A stretch of 64,000 nucleotides of DNA, from contig CAYPNF010000001.1 in NCBI GenBank assembly GCA_964411985.1, positions 1 to 64,000 on the forward strand, read 5' to 3'. Each line of letters starts with the position of its first letter. The first letter of the stretch is position 1. The stretch comes from CAYPNF01 sp964411985. GTDB lineage: Bacteria; Verrucomicrobiota; Verrucomicrobiia; Limisphaerales; J093. A program made the translations under genes and the position numbers. Positions 16,063-25,267 of the stretch are shown here, piece after piece. The notes under the pieces were generated by a model that was not told the DNA's origin, did no database searches, and was given only the letters and a program-made list of their open reading frames with translations.

Positions 16063-18516
16063 ATGTGTCCAAGCTACCTTTCGGATCTATTTCAGGATTT
16101 TCGGTTCGGCGTAAGGATGTGGCGCAAGCACCCTGGTCTCACCAGCATGGTCGTTTTGACTCTGGCGTTGGGGATCGGGGTCAACACTGCGGTCTTTCGC
16201 TTCGTCAACTCAACCCTGCTCCGCCCCCTGCCCTTTCCGGAGCCCCATCAACTCGTCCAGATCAAGAAAGAGCTGAGATACAACGACAGCCCCACGGTGC
16301 AGCGCACTGACTGGACCACATTCGAGGAAATATCGGCATGGACCAAGGCTTCGGATTTGCCAGTTCTTCTTGGGGCACACACCTGGCTCCATGCCAATCT
16401 GGCGGGGAAGGACGGCACTGAACGGCTGGAATGTGGTGCCGTCTCAGGCACGTTTCTCGCAGCCGTAGGCGTACCCCCCGTTCTTGGACGCGACTTCCTG
16501 ACTCAGGAAGACCAGGGCGTCGGGGAACCAGTGGTGATCCTGAGTCACGACCTCTGGCAACGCCGGTTCGCGGGGGATCCAAAGATTCTCGGACACACCC
16601 TTATCTTGGATCGTCAAGCCTGCTCGATCATTGGAGTGTTGCCGGCGAGCCTCGACATTCCGGGGTCCTACCCATTGTTGATACCGATGAGTTTCGCCCG
16701 ACGGATCGGTGATCGCGAGCATCTGGGCACACCTCGGGCCTTCGGACGTCTGCGGCCGGGCAAGAGGCTGGCAGAGGCTGAAACCAAGCTAAACTCCCTC
16801 TATCAGACTGCCCGTGAACCCGGCGAGGAAGGCAGGATCCTGCTGGTCGATCTCCACGAGGACAGGGTCCGCGGGGTTCGGCGACATCTCTTGCTACTGT
16901 GGGGGGCGGTCGGATTTGTCCAGTTGATCGCATGCGTGAACGTCGCCAACCTACTCCTTGCACGCGCCACCGGCCGACGTAAGGAGATCGCCCTTCGCCA
17001 TGCCATGGGTGCGGGAAGAGGTAGACTGCTTCAACAACTCCTCACCGAAAGTGTCCTGCTCGCCCTGGCGGGCGGATTGGTGGGCATTCTCATCTCCCTC
17101 TGGAGTAGCCACGCGATCCTCCACTACCTGCGCGGTTATTCGGTGGTGACAACGCTCCCGATGGACTGGCGAGTGATGACCTTTGCGCTGGGATTGAGTC
17201 TGGGAAGCGGGTTGCTCTTCGGGTTGGCGCCAGCCCTCCACACCTCCCGCATCTCGCTCTCCGATTCCTTGAGGGAATCCAGCGCCAGTCTCACCGCAGG
17301 TATCCGGCATCATCGGCTGGGCCATACCCTGGTCGTGGCCGAGATCGCTCTCGCGGTCATGCTCCTGCTCGGTGCAGGTCTACTCTTGCGCAGTTTTCTG
17401 CGGTTGCGCGCCGTGGACCTTGGGTTTCGTCCTAGCCAGATCCTGAGCTTCACGGTAGACCTGAGCCGAGCGAATTACCCCGAGGCGAGAACCCAGTCGG
17501 CTTTCTATGAACAACTCCTGAATCGCTTGAGTTCCCTGCCGGGAGTGGAATCGGTGGGGGTCAACTCCATGCTGCCACTCACCCAAGCGGGGACACTCTT
17601 TGTCGGGCTTGAATCCGAAACGGGAGTCTCAGGTCCGAGTGGAGCAGAGTCCGGCTCTGGGGGCAAGGCGAGGGGACCTCTCACCTGCTGTGCCAGCGTA
17701 AATGGAGATTACTTCCGTTTGATGGGAATCCCACTGCTGCGTGGCAGAGTCTTCACTGACGCCGACCGCAAAGGATCGCTTCGAGTCGCGGTCGTGAGCG
17801 AGGGGGTAGCCAAGCACTTCTTTCCACAGGACGAACCGATCGGAAAACGGATCCGTAACCAGTTCCAGCCTGACGAATGGCTCACCATCGTCGGCGTCGT
17901 GGGAGAGGTGCGAGTCTTCGACCAGGAGCAGGAGGCCATTCCGCACCTCTACCAGAGTTATCTGCAGGCGGGCACGCCGTTGATGAGTGTGGTGGTCAAG
18001 GCCCCGGGAGATCCGTCCAAACTCGTGGAAGCGGTTCGTACCCAAGCGACGACCCTCGACCCCAGCCAGCCTTTCTTCTCCATCATGACGCTGGAGCGTC
18101 GGCTGGCAGCGACACTGGATTCCCGGCGTTCCTATATGGGGGTATTAGGTGCCTTTGCGGCGCTAGCCCTGGGGTTGGCGGCCGTGGGAGTCTATGGCGT
18201 GCTTTCCTTCTTCGTCGCGCAGCGCACTCACGAGATCGGCATCCGGATGGCCTTGGGAGGAGATCAGTCACGGGTTCTGACCATGGTCCTGAGGCAGGGA
18301 TTGGGTTGGGCGGGGGCCGGGGTACTCGTGGGCCTTTTGGCGGGCAGCGCGATGGGGCGGGTGGTCGCCAGCCAGCTCTACGAAGTGTCCGCCCTGGACC
18401 CAGTCACCTTCGCCAGCGTGGCGGTGCTGTTGATGGGCGTGGCGAGCTTGGCATGCTGGCTACCCGCTCGCCGGGCCGCCTCGGTGGACCCCATGATTGC
18501 CCTGCGCGCGCAGTGA
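16063..18516 (+). CDS. MacB/FtsX-type permease (ADOP family)
   Basis: Protein of 817 aa. The N-terminus (FRFGVRMWRKHPGLTSMVVL, then TLALGIGVNTAVFRFVNSTL) is the hallmark of the 'acidobacterial duplicated orphan permease' type. A periplasmic MacB_PCD domain (about 60-250) is followed by an FtsX domain with three transmembrane helices, then a second TM segment, a second periplasmic domain and a second FtsX domain ending PARRAASVDPMIALR. No ATPase gene is adjacent, consistent with orphan permeases. Such proteins probably act with an ATPase encoded elsewhere in efflux, lipoprotein handling or signalling; the substrate is unknown. Confidence 0.9.
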   Translation: MCPSYLSDLFQDFRFGVRMWRKHPGLTSMVVLTLALGIGVNTAVFRFVNSTLLRPLPFPEPHQLVQIKKELRYNDSPTVQRTDWTTFEEISAWTKASDLPVLLGAHTWLHANLAGKDGTERLECGAVSGTFLAAVGVPPVLGRDFLTQEDQGVGEPVVILSHDLWQRRFAGDPKILGHTLILDRQACSIIGVLPASLDIPGSYPLLIPMSFARRIGDREHLGTPRAFGRLRPGKRLAEAETKLNSLYQTAREPGEEGRILLVDLHEDRVRGVRRHLLLLWGAVGFVQLIACVNVANLLLARATGRRKEIALRHAMGAGRGRLLQQLLTESVLLALAGGLVGILISLWSSHAILHYLRGYSVVTTLPMDWRVMTFALGLSLGSGLLFGLAPALHTSRISLSDSLRESSASLTAGIRHHRLGHTLVVAEIALAVMLLLGAGLLLRSFLRLRAVDLGFRPSQILSFTVDLSRANYPEARTQSAFYEQLLNRLSSLPGVESVGVNSMLPLTQAGTLFVGLESETGVSGPSGAESGSGGKARGPLTCCASVNGDYFRLMGIPLLRGRVFTDADRKGSLRVAVVSEGVAKHFFPQDEPIGKRIRNQFQPDEWLTIVGVVGEVRVFDQEQEAIPHLYQSYLQAGTPLMSVVVKAPGDPSKLVEAVRTQATTLDPSQPFFSIMTLERRLAATLDSRRSYMGVLGAFAALALGLAAVGVYGVLSFFVAQRTHEIGIRMALGGDQSRVLTMVLRQGLGWAGAGVLVGLLAGSAMGRVVASQLYEVSALDPVTFASVAVLLMGVASLACWLPARRAASVDPMIALRAQ

Positions 18517-18704
18517 GTAGAACAAGCTTCACCGAACGCAGTTCCGAAACCACCCCAAGCATGCAGGGGTACCAGAGCCCGGTGGGAGGGCGCCGGGAAT
18601 CGTTTCTCTGGCGCATCAAGCGCGACCAAGCGCTCGCCGCCGGCCAGTGGCGACAGCAGGGTTGAGGCTTTCCTTTCTGCGGTTCCCGAGGTATGTAGAG
18701 GGAT

Positions 18705-20540
18705 ATGCTACGGCGTCTTCCTTTCTGCGGGGCAATGATGATGGCGTGGTTCGCCATCCCGGTGCTCATGGCGGCGGTGCCTTCGCCTCCCGAACGTCCG
18801 GTCGCCTACGCGGGTGACCAGAGCGTCATTGTACACTGGAACCGCAGTCTCGACTCGAACGTCTCCGGCTACATACTATACGGGGCCTCCCAGGAAACAG
18901 GACCATTCACACTGCTCTCCAGCAACCTGTCGAGTCCCAGCTTTGCGCACCTCCAGGTGACCAATGGCTCTCCGCAATTCTACCGGGTCCGCGCCCTGAA
19001 CAAGACCGGGGAGCAGAGCACCGACTCCGCCACCGTTAGCGCCGTTCCCAAAGAGTTTGCCGACGATGACGCATTTCTCACTTACCTTCAACGCGCGAAC
19101 TTTGACTATTTCTGGTACGAAGCCAATCCCACCAACGGTCTCGTGCCGGACCGCAATACCAAGACGTCTCCCTGCAGTATTGCCGCAGTGGGCTTCGGCC
19201 TGAGCGCGATCACCGTCGGGATTGACCATGGCTGGATCACGCGAGAGGAGGGGCGAAGTCGCATTCGTCTGACGCTTCAAACCTTCTGGGACAAGCCCCA
19301 GGGCAGCACCTCGAGCGGCAACATCGGCTACCGAGGCTGGTTCTATCACTTCCTGGACCTGCGTACTGCCACCCGTACGTGGTCGTGCGAGCTCTCCTCG
19401 ATCGATACCGCCTTGTTCCTGGCCGGCGCGCTGCACGCACGGGAGTACTTCGATGGACCCGATCCGGAAGAGATGGCAGTTCGCTCACTAGTCGACTCTC
19501 TGCTGGGAAGGGTAGACTGGCAGTGGATGCGAAACGGACAGAACACCCTCAGCATGGGTTGGCAACCAGGTTCGGGATTTCTGAGCAGCCGTTGGGTTGG
19601 CTACAACGAGGGCATGGTTCTTTATCTCCTCGGCCTCGGCGCTTCCACGAACCCGCTCCCGGCAGCGAGTTGGACGGCGTGGACAAGCGGTTATGCCTGG
19701 AGGACCAACTACGGGCAGAGCTACGTTTCGTTTCCGCCCCTCTTTGGCCATCAGTACTCTCACTGCTGGGTGGACTTTCGACATGTGGCTGACAGTTACA
19801 TGCGGAGCAAAGCCAGCACATACTTTGAGAATTCGCGCCGTGCCACGCTGGCCCAACAGGCCTACTGCATTGCCAATCCAGGCCGTTTTTTGGGCTACAA
19901 CTCCAATGTCTGGGGAATCACCGCCTGCGATGGACCCGGTACCGGCGGGATCGCCGGCTACAACGCCCGGGGCGCACCCCCGGCCCAGAACGATGATGGC
20001 ACACTCGCCCCTACCGCCGTCGGTGGCTCGGTACCCTTTGCCCCCGAAATCTGTGTGCCAACTCTCCGCAACCTCTACAGCCAATTCCGGCAGAAGATCT
20101 GGACGGGCTACGGTTTCCGCGACGCCTTTAACCTGAGGATCAACTGGTGGGATCCGGACACGTTGGGTCTGGACCAGGGCCCCATCGTGCTCATGATCGA
20201 AAACTACCGCACCGAACGCATCTGGAAGCGATTTATGAAAGCCCCCGAGATTCAGCGTGGCCTGGAGCTTGCAGGGTTTCTCCCAGTCACTTTCGTCTCC
20301 CTAGGCATCGAGGCCGACGCCCTCACAGGGGGCTTTCGTGTTGTTTGGCCTGCCACAGCGGGCGTGCGGCACCAAGTGGAGTACTCGCCCGATCTCGCCC
20401 TTTGGTTTGCCTCGCCCACCGGCAGTCTCGAGGGGGGGCAATCTCTGCTCTCGTGGATCGATGCCGGTCCGCCGGACACCGATGCGCTACCCAGTCTGGT
20501 CCCCGCCCGGTTCTATCGCGTGTTTCAACTGGGACCTTAG
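18705..20540 (+). CDS. Secreted glycoamylase-like protein (PF10091-type) with Fn3 domain
   Basis: Protein of 611 aa with an N-terminal signal sequence (MMMAWFAIPVLMA). A fibronectin type III domain follows (about 28-110, PVAYAGDQSVIVHWNRSLDS and VSGYILYGAS). The catalytic-type domain (about 120-540) begins FLTYLQRANFDYFWYEANP and continues with SIAAVGFGLSAITVGIDHGW, WELSS-like ELSSIDTALFLAGAL and VGYNEGMVLYLLGLG, the COG5368 glucoamylase family. Some members are beta-1,2-glucanases of GH144, so a glycan-degrading role in the periplasm or outside the cell is likely; the exact linkage cannot be told. The C-terminal ~70 residues (HQVEYSPDLALWFASPTGS) resemble the tail domain of the VCBS protein at 4603. 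Confidence 0.87.
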   Translation: MLRRLPFCGAMMMAWFAIPVLMAAVPSPPERPVAYAGDQSVIVHWNRSLDSNVSGYILYGASQETGPFTLLSSNLSSPSFAHLQVTNGSPQFYRVRALNKTGEQSTDSATVSAVPKEFADDDAFLTYLQRANFDYFWYEANPTNGLVPDRNTKTSPCSIAAVGFGLSAITVGIDHGWITREEGRSRIRLTLQTFWDKPQGSTSSGNIGYRGWFYHFLDLRTATRTWSCELSSIDTALFLAGALHAREYFDGPDPEEMAVRSLVDSLLGRVDWQWMRNGQNTLSMGWQPGSGFLSSRWVGYNEGMVLYLLGLGASTNPLPAASWTAWTSGYAWRTNYGQSYVSFPPLFGHQYSHCWVDFRHVADSYMRSKASTYFENSRRATLAQQAYCIANPGRFLGYNSNVWGITACDGPGTGGIAGYNARGAPPAQNDDGTLAPTAVGGSVPFAPEICVPTLRNLYSQFRQKIWTGYGFRDAFNLRINWWDPDTLGLDQGPIVLMIENYRTERIWKRFMKAPEIQRGLELAGFLPVTFVSLGIEADALTGGFRVVWPATAGVRHQVEYSPDLALWFASPTGSLEGGQSLLSWIDAGPPDTDALPSLVPARFYRVFQLGP

Positions 20541-20721
20541 TCCTTGGGCGCAGGAGGGCCGATCCAAAAAGCCCGACCTGCGGAGGAAAGACAAAGAAGT
20601 GGGACGTTGGCGCCAGCGGCCGCCATCCTCGGCAAAGCCTGTCCCTATCTCCTGTACACTGGACCTGAACCCACCCCTTAATCCTCCTTGTCACAATGCC
20701 ATCGAGGTAATACTATTTGGT

Positions 20722-20988
20722 ATGACCGATGCGGAAACCATCAGCGTAAAGATCCCCGCGAAAATCCTGGAGGAAATACCGGCTGCAGGCAACGGGCGAA
20801 GCAGCTTCATTCTCACGGCGATTGAGGAAAAGATCGCTCGACGCAAACCTCTGCGGTGGAAACCAACCACCCAACGAGGACGTCGATTGGCCACTCTGCT
20901 CGAAAAGGGCCGTGACGAACGAATGCCGCTGCTTTCGGACTCGGAAATGGAAGCAGAACTGACTTCCCGGAGAGGTAGGAACTTTTGA
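20722..20988 (+). CDS. Antitoxin-like small protein upstream of a PIN toxin
   Basis: Protein of 88 aa from ATG 20722. The N-terminus (AETISVKIPAKILEEIPAAG, then GRSSFILTAIEEKIARRKP) fits a ribbon-helix-helix DNA-binding domain. The C-terminus (LLSDSEMEAELTSRRGR) is a charged tail suited to masking a toxin. The stop codon overlaps the TTG start of the PIN gene (TTGA), which supports an antitoxin role. An earlier in-frame start at 20338 would run back through the preceding gene and is rejected. Confidence 0.72.
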   Translation: MTDAETISVKIPAKILEEIPAAGNGRSSFILTAIEEKIARRKPLRWKPTTQRGRRLATLLEKGRDERMPLLSDSEMEAELTSRRGRNF

Positions 20989-21398
20989 AGACTTTCCTGG
21001 ACAGCGGCGTTTTATTGCATGCCTGGCGTGGGGCCAATCTCTCTGGGGCAGCGCTGAAGGTCCTGGAGGATGACACGCGCCAATTCGTTACTTCCCAGAT
21101 GGTTCGCCTGGAACTATTGCCAAAGGCGAGGTTTGAAAGACACACCGCTGAGGTCGCTTTCTATGAGGACCACTTCTCTGACTGCGTGGCCTGCGAACCT
21201 TTAGGGGAGGCGCTGGGAAAAGAAGCTGAGAAACTTGCTGTTCGCTACGGTTTGGCAGGGCCTGACGCACTTCAACTCGCTGCGGCGATGCGACAGGGCG
21301 TTGAGGAGTTCTACACTTCCGAGAAGCCTGGAAAACCTATGTTCCGAGTGAAGGAGCTCAAGGTGATATCCCTGGTTTCGTTGTTGGAAGAGCGATAA
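20985..21398 (+). CDS. PIN-domain toxin (VapC-like)
   Basis: Protein of 137 aa with TTG start at 20985. The PIN acidic residues are Asp6 (FLDSGVLLHAW), Glu near 43 (VRLELLPKAR) and Asp near 93 (GPDALQLAAAMRQG). The last of these is the strongest PIN signature. It is distinct in sequence from the toxin at 7061 and more VapC-like. It is translationally coupled to the antitoxin-like gene by a 4-nt overlap. Its likely activity is RNA cleavage, inferred from the family. Confidence 0.8.
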   Translation: MKTFLDSGVLLHAWRGANLSGAALKVLEDDTRQFVTSQMVRLELLPKARFERHTAEVAFYEDHFSDCVACEPLGEALGKEAEKLAVRYGLAGPDALQLAAAMRQGVEEFYTSEKPGKPMFRVKELKVISLVSLLEER

Positions 21399-21501
21399 GG
21401 ATGAATGCCTCCACCATAGTCCACACTTCCGTGTACGCTTGGACTAGAGATCCATCCACCTCGCCCCACCCCCATCTTCTTTGAAAAGTTCTATTCCCCT
21501 C

Positions 21502-21540
21502 TTGACATTTTGGCCAAACTGTCCTATCTGTCCTATGACA
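21502..21540 (+). promoter_or_regulatory. Candidate promoter and operator of the GntR-ABC operon
   Basis: TTGACA at 21502-21507 is 17 bp from TATCTG (21525-21530). Overlapping this is a direct repeat of CTGTCCTAT (21519-21527 and 21528-21536), and TGTC-CTAT-GACA forms a small palindrome (21529-21540). YtrA-type GntR regulators commonly repress their own operon from such sites. Assignment is by eye only. Confidence 0.5.
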
Positions 21541-21565
21541 GTTAAACAATTAACGAAACCGTGTC

Positions 21566-21970
21566 ATGGTTCTCGAACTGAATTTCAAGTCCTCCAAGCC
21601 GGTTTACCTGCAGATGGTGGACCAGATCAAGGAGGCCGCCGCCGCAGGCTCGCTCCGCCCCGGCGAACCCCTCCCCTCCATCCGCCCCCTCGCGGAGCAA
21701 TTGAGGGTCAACCGCAACACCGTCGCCAAAGCTTATGAGGAGCTCGAGCGACAGGGAATCCTCGAAACCGCCCCGGGCCGAGGTTGTTTCCTGAAGGAAA
21801 ATGGTTCCCCTTTCAAACGTGAGGTCCGCGATCAGATGTTGTCTGAGGAGATCGACGGCCTGATCGTGCAGGCCCATCACCTCCAAGTCGACCGCACCGA
21901 ACTCGTGCAAATGGTTCACCAACGTTACGACCTTTTCGATCAACGCCGCGCCAACGCCCTCAACCGCTAA
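21566..21970 (+). CDS. GntR-family regulator, YtrA subfamily
   Basis: Protein of 134 aa. The winged helix-turn-helix domain spans about residues 8-78 (PVYLQMVDQIKEAAAAGSLR, then PLPSIRPLAEQLRVNRNTVA and YEELERQGILETAPGRG). Only a short C-terminal helical extension of about 50 residues follows. This size is typical of the YtrA branch, whose members sit at the head of ABC-transporter operons and respond to cell-envelope stress. The ABC ATPase starts 7 bp downstream, so it likely controls these genes. Confidence 0.9.
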   Translation: MVLELNFKSSKPVYLQMVDQIKEAAAAGSLRPGEPLPSIRPLAEQLRVNRNTVAKAYEELERQGILETAPGRGCFLKENGSPFKREVRDQMLSEEIDGLIVQAHHLQVDRTELVQMVHQRYDLFDQRRANALNR

Positions 21971-21976
21971 TCCGCC

Positions 21977-22888
21977 ATGAACGCAAATATCCCTGCAATT
22001 TCCATCCAGAATCTGGTCCGGCGCTACGGACGGACCGATGCTGTCGACGGTCTTAACCTGACCGTGATGCCAGGCCGTTGCTACGGCTTCTTCGGTCGAA
22101 ACGGCGCCGGGAAGACCACGACGATCAAGTGCCTTCTGAACCTCCTGCGCCCCACGCAGGGGCGTGTGAGTGTGTTTGGCATGAACCCCAGCCTCCAGGA
22201 GGTCGAGGTCAAATCGAGGCTGACCTACGTGCCGGATCAGGTCGCCTTTTACCCCTGGATGAGCGTGCGCGAAACCCTGGACTACGCTGCCTCCTTCCGC
22301 GCACACTGGAACCGGGACCTGGAGCAGCAGCTGCTCACCCAGTTCCGTCTGGACCCGGCACAAGCCACGAGCCACCTTTCCAAAGGCCAGCGAACGCAAT
22401 TGGCCCTGATCGGCGCGATCTGCCCGGAGCCGGAGTTGCTCGTGCTGGATGAACCCACGTCGGGCCTGGATCCCATTGTTCGTCGCGAGTTCATCGAGAC
22501 CATCATCGGCGCCTATCAGGAAGGAGATCCGGGACGGCGCACGGTTTTTGTTTCCACCCACCTGATCACGGAATTCGAGGGGTTGATCGACGAGTTCACC
22601 ATCATCGACCAGGGGCGGGAGGTCATGTCGATGTCCGCTGACCTGGCTCGTGAGAAGTACCAAAAGATCTATGCGTGCTTTGCCCAGGAACCGGCCAAGC
22701 TTGACTTGAGCGACACCCAGATCCTGCGGCGGCAAGGGCGGGAGATCGAGGTGGTGGTCAACGGCAATTGTCGAGCCGTTCAGGCGCGATTGGAGGCGCT
22801 TTCGCCAGAAACCCTGCGCACGGAAGCCCTGACACTGGAAGAGATTTTCGTCCGTGCCCTGAAACCTCAGCCCATTCCTGCGCTATGA
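21977..22888 (+). CDS. ABC transporter ATP-binding protein
   Basis: Protein of 303 aa. Walker A is GRNGAGKTTT (about residues 39-48), the signature motif is the variant LSKGQRTQLAL, and Walker B is LLVLDEPTSGLDP, followed by the H-loop in VFVSTHLI. The C-terminal ~75 residues are an accessory domain typical of ABC-2 ATPases linked to YtrA-like regulators. It energises the permease encoded by the overlapping downstream gene (ATGA). The substrate is unknown; bacitracin-like or other envelope-active compounds are a guess based on the family. Confidence 0.93.
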   Translation: MNANIPAISIQNLVRRYGRTDAVDGLNLTVMPGRCYGFFGRNGAGKTTTIKCLLNLLRPTQGRVSVFGMNPSLQEVEVKSRLTYVPDQVAFYPWMSVRETLDYAASFRAHWNRDLEQQLLTQFRLDPAQATSHLSKGQRTQLALIGAICPEPELLVLDEPTSGLDPIVRREFIETIIGAYQEGDPGRRTVFVSTHLITEFEGLIDEFTIIDQGREVMSMSADLAREKYQKIYACFAQEPAKLDLSDTQILRRQGREIEVVVNGNCRAVQARLEALSPETLRTEALTLEEIFVRALKPQPIPAL

Positions 22889-25251
22889 AAAGGGATTCCT
22901 CGGTTTCGTTGAGCTATGTTCTACCCGATTGGCTGCACGCACGGGTGCTCCCGGTCGGTTTGGGGAAGGAACTCCGCGTGCTCTTCCCTGCTTGGAGCGT
23001 CTTCGGATGCGTACTGATATTGGCCAGCGTGGGGGGAGGAGATCTGGCGGAGGTTCTCAGAATGTTCGTGTCTTTCTGCGGGTATCCGCTCTTGGGGGCG
23101 CTGGTATTCGGGCATGAATTCAGCCACCGCACCATGCCGTGGCTTCTCAGCCAACCCATCGCGCGGGAGCGATTGTGGAAGCAGAAGATGGGGCTACTCT
23201 GCCTGGCGGTACTTTCGCTAGCGGCCCTGTCCTTGCTGAGCGTGGTGGTGTCCAGTGAGTTGGCGTCGCAGGAAGGCATCTTCCGCCCACAAAGCTCGGA
23301 ACTGTATATCATCCAAGGGATCTCGGTCATCAGTTCGATCCTGGTCACTCCGTGGCTAACGCTCGCCTTACGGCACACTTTGGCGGGAGCGGTCTTCTCC
23401 ATCAGCCTGCCCATCGTCATCCTCCTGCTGTCACAAGGCGTGGCGATCGGACTGAATTATCTGGTGTTGCCGGAGGATAGCTCCAAACAGGTGATGATCA
23501 CTCTGTTTGGCTCGGGGGTGGCCTTGCTTTGGATCGTGGGCGGGATCCTAGGTTATCGCACTTTCATGAGACTGGAATCCCTTGAGGGCCACGCTACCGT
23601 GGTCCGGCTGCCCAGTTGGATGCGCGCCAAACGTGCGGCGGTCACAACGGGTGAGTCGTCGGTTCGATCGAGTCCGAAGTCCGCGTGGCGGAACCTAGTG
23701 ACCAAAGAGATTCGGCTGCAAGCCATGGTCCCGTTGGTCGGCGGCTTGTTTGTGCTCGCCTGGGCAGTGGACAATCTGCTGGCGTGGTGGACTTCCAAGC
23801 TGCCAGGGAACGCCTACGGGTCGGGGGTAAGCCTCTTGGAACCGGCCTCGGCGATCTACATTCCCTTCATCATCATCTTTGCCAGTGTGCTTGCCTGCGC
23901 GGAAGATCGTCAGATGGGGACCTGGACTTGGAACCTAATGCAGCCGATGTCGGCGAGGAGGCAATGGTTTGTAAAGGCAGTCGTAACCCTCCTGGTTTGC
24001 CTCGCCTTCACACTTGTTCTGCCCATGAGTCTGCTGTGGATCGCGACCCCTTATACCGATTTCACCGAGACGGTGAAGGAGGTCAGCTTGGCGAAGTGGG
24101 CTACATTCGTGTTGATCATCGCATTTGCGAGCAGTGCCATCATGTACATAGCAACCCTGTTCCGGACTACGATTCGGGCGATGCTCTGGGCCACTCCCCT
24201 GGGGCTCGTGCTGGCCTGTTTGATTGCTCCGATGGGGGAGACCCTGCTCAACCACCATAATGCCATATCCAGCCTGGCAGGGGAAATTGCCTCCACCTCG
24301 CCTGCGGGGGCAGCGTTGATTCCGGTACTGGCATGGGTTCCTTTTCTACTCAGCTTGCTGTTGGTTCTCCTTGGCGCCCTCCTCATCCATCTCTGTTCGG
24401 TTGCGAACTTCCGGGTCCTGGAAACCAGCGTTCGCAGGCTTGCCACCCACCTCCTGCTGTTCGCCGCCGCTACCACGGCCGCGATCTTTCTCTACCTGGA
24501 GATCAGCCACTGGGCAGCGCGCGGTCTACAGGCCATGGCCCCCCCAGCCGAGCCAATGCCAGAGATCATCATGCCACCCCCTAACCCACCGAGAAGGTGG
24601 CAGATGCCGCCGTCCGCAGCGGAGACGGAGGGTGGCGCAAACACATCCTCGCAGGCCGAGCCCCCAGGTGCTCTTCCATCTCACTTGCAGCAGATGGATC
24701 CGGCGTTTCTGAGACGTTACGGCCTAATCGCTCAAGGCACGAAAAACAACCAGGGAGCCTCGACGAACACTTCTGAAAGCTCCACGAACCGTCCCATGAT
24801 GGACGTCCAGATGATGAGGAGATACGGCCTCATCCCTAGAAACACCCCCTCCCCTGCTCTCCGGCCGACTTCCCAAGGGGCTTTTGTGAGAAGCCCTGGG
24901 CGTTACCTGCTCGATCAGGCAGGAAGCACCCTTCAGATCAACCAGAACCCATCGGGCGTCTTGACCCTGGAGATCAAGTGGATCGAGGGGAACAGCACGT
25001 CTTCAGTAAGTCCCGCCAACCGGCTAAAAGCCGGCGGGTGGTTTGTCTATCCTGAGTCTTCCCAAAGGATTTGGGTGTTTGATGGACAATCGAGCGGAAT
25101 CCTGATCACCCACACTCCGTCAGAGACCAAGCTGGAGGAGTGGTCCAAGGCCGCACTGGTCGCTTGTCCGTCGCAGGTAATGGAAGCCCTGCCGAAGGAA
25201 GCCAAAGAGAAACTGGGGATCACCCAGGAGGCGGCAAGAAACCAGCCGTAG
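22885..25251 (+). CDS. Large ABC-2-type permease with extracytoplasmic C-terminal domain
   Basis: Protein of 788 aa from ATG 22885, which overlaps the stop of the ATPase gene; the earlier start at 22768 is rejected. Two blocks of transmembrane helices (about 30-240 and 290-560) have the look of two fused ABC-2 half-permeases; LLGALVFGHEFSHRTMPWLL is the ABC-2 loop of the first and ASVLACAEDRQMGTWTW that of the second. From about residue 570 a Pro-rich hydrophilic tail holds a twice-repeated motif (FLRRYGLI and MMRRYGLI, 35-40 residues apart). The final ~110 residues form a soluble domain of unknown role. A separate permease partner is not present, as expected for a fused dimer. Confidence 0.85.
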   Translation: MKRDSSVSLSYVLPDWLHARVLPVGLGKELRVLFPAWSVFGCVLILASVGGGDLAEVLRMFVSFCGYPLLGALVFGHEFSHRTMPWLLSQPIARERLWKQKMGLLCLAVLSLAALSLLSVVVSSELASQEGIFRPQSSELYIIQGISVISSILVTPWLTLALRHTLAGAVFSISLPIVILLLSQGVAIGLNYLVLPEDSSKQVMITLFGSGVALLWIVGGILGYRTFMRLESLEGHATVVRLPSWMRAKRAAVTTGESSVRSSPKSAWRNLVTKEIRLQAMVPLVGGLFVLAWAVDNLLAWWTSKLPGNAYGSGVSLLEPASAIYIPFIIIFASVLACAEDRQMGTWTWNLMQPMSARRQWFVKAVVTLLVCLAFTLVLPMSLLWIATPYTDFTETVKEVSLAKWATFVLIIAFASSAIMYIATLFRTTIRAMLWATPLGLVLACLIAPMGETLLNHHNAISSLAGEIASTSPAGAALIPVLAWVPFLLSLLLVLLGALLIHLCSVANFRVLETSVRRLATHLLLFAAATTAAIFLYLEISHWAARGLQAMAPPAEPMPEIIMPPPNPPRRWQMPPSAAETEGGANTSSQAEPPGALPSHLQQMDPAFLRRYGLIAQGTKNNQGASTNTSESSTNRPMMDVQMMRRYGLIPRNTPSPALRPTSQGAFVRSPGRYLLDQAGSTLQINQNPSGVLTLEIKWIEGNSTSSVSPANRLKAGGWFVYPESSQRIWVFDGQSSGILITHTPSETKLEEWSKAALVACPSQVMEALPKEAKEKLGITQEAARNQP

Positions 25252-25267
25252 CCGAACCACGCTGACT

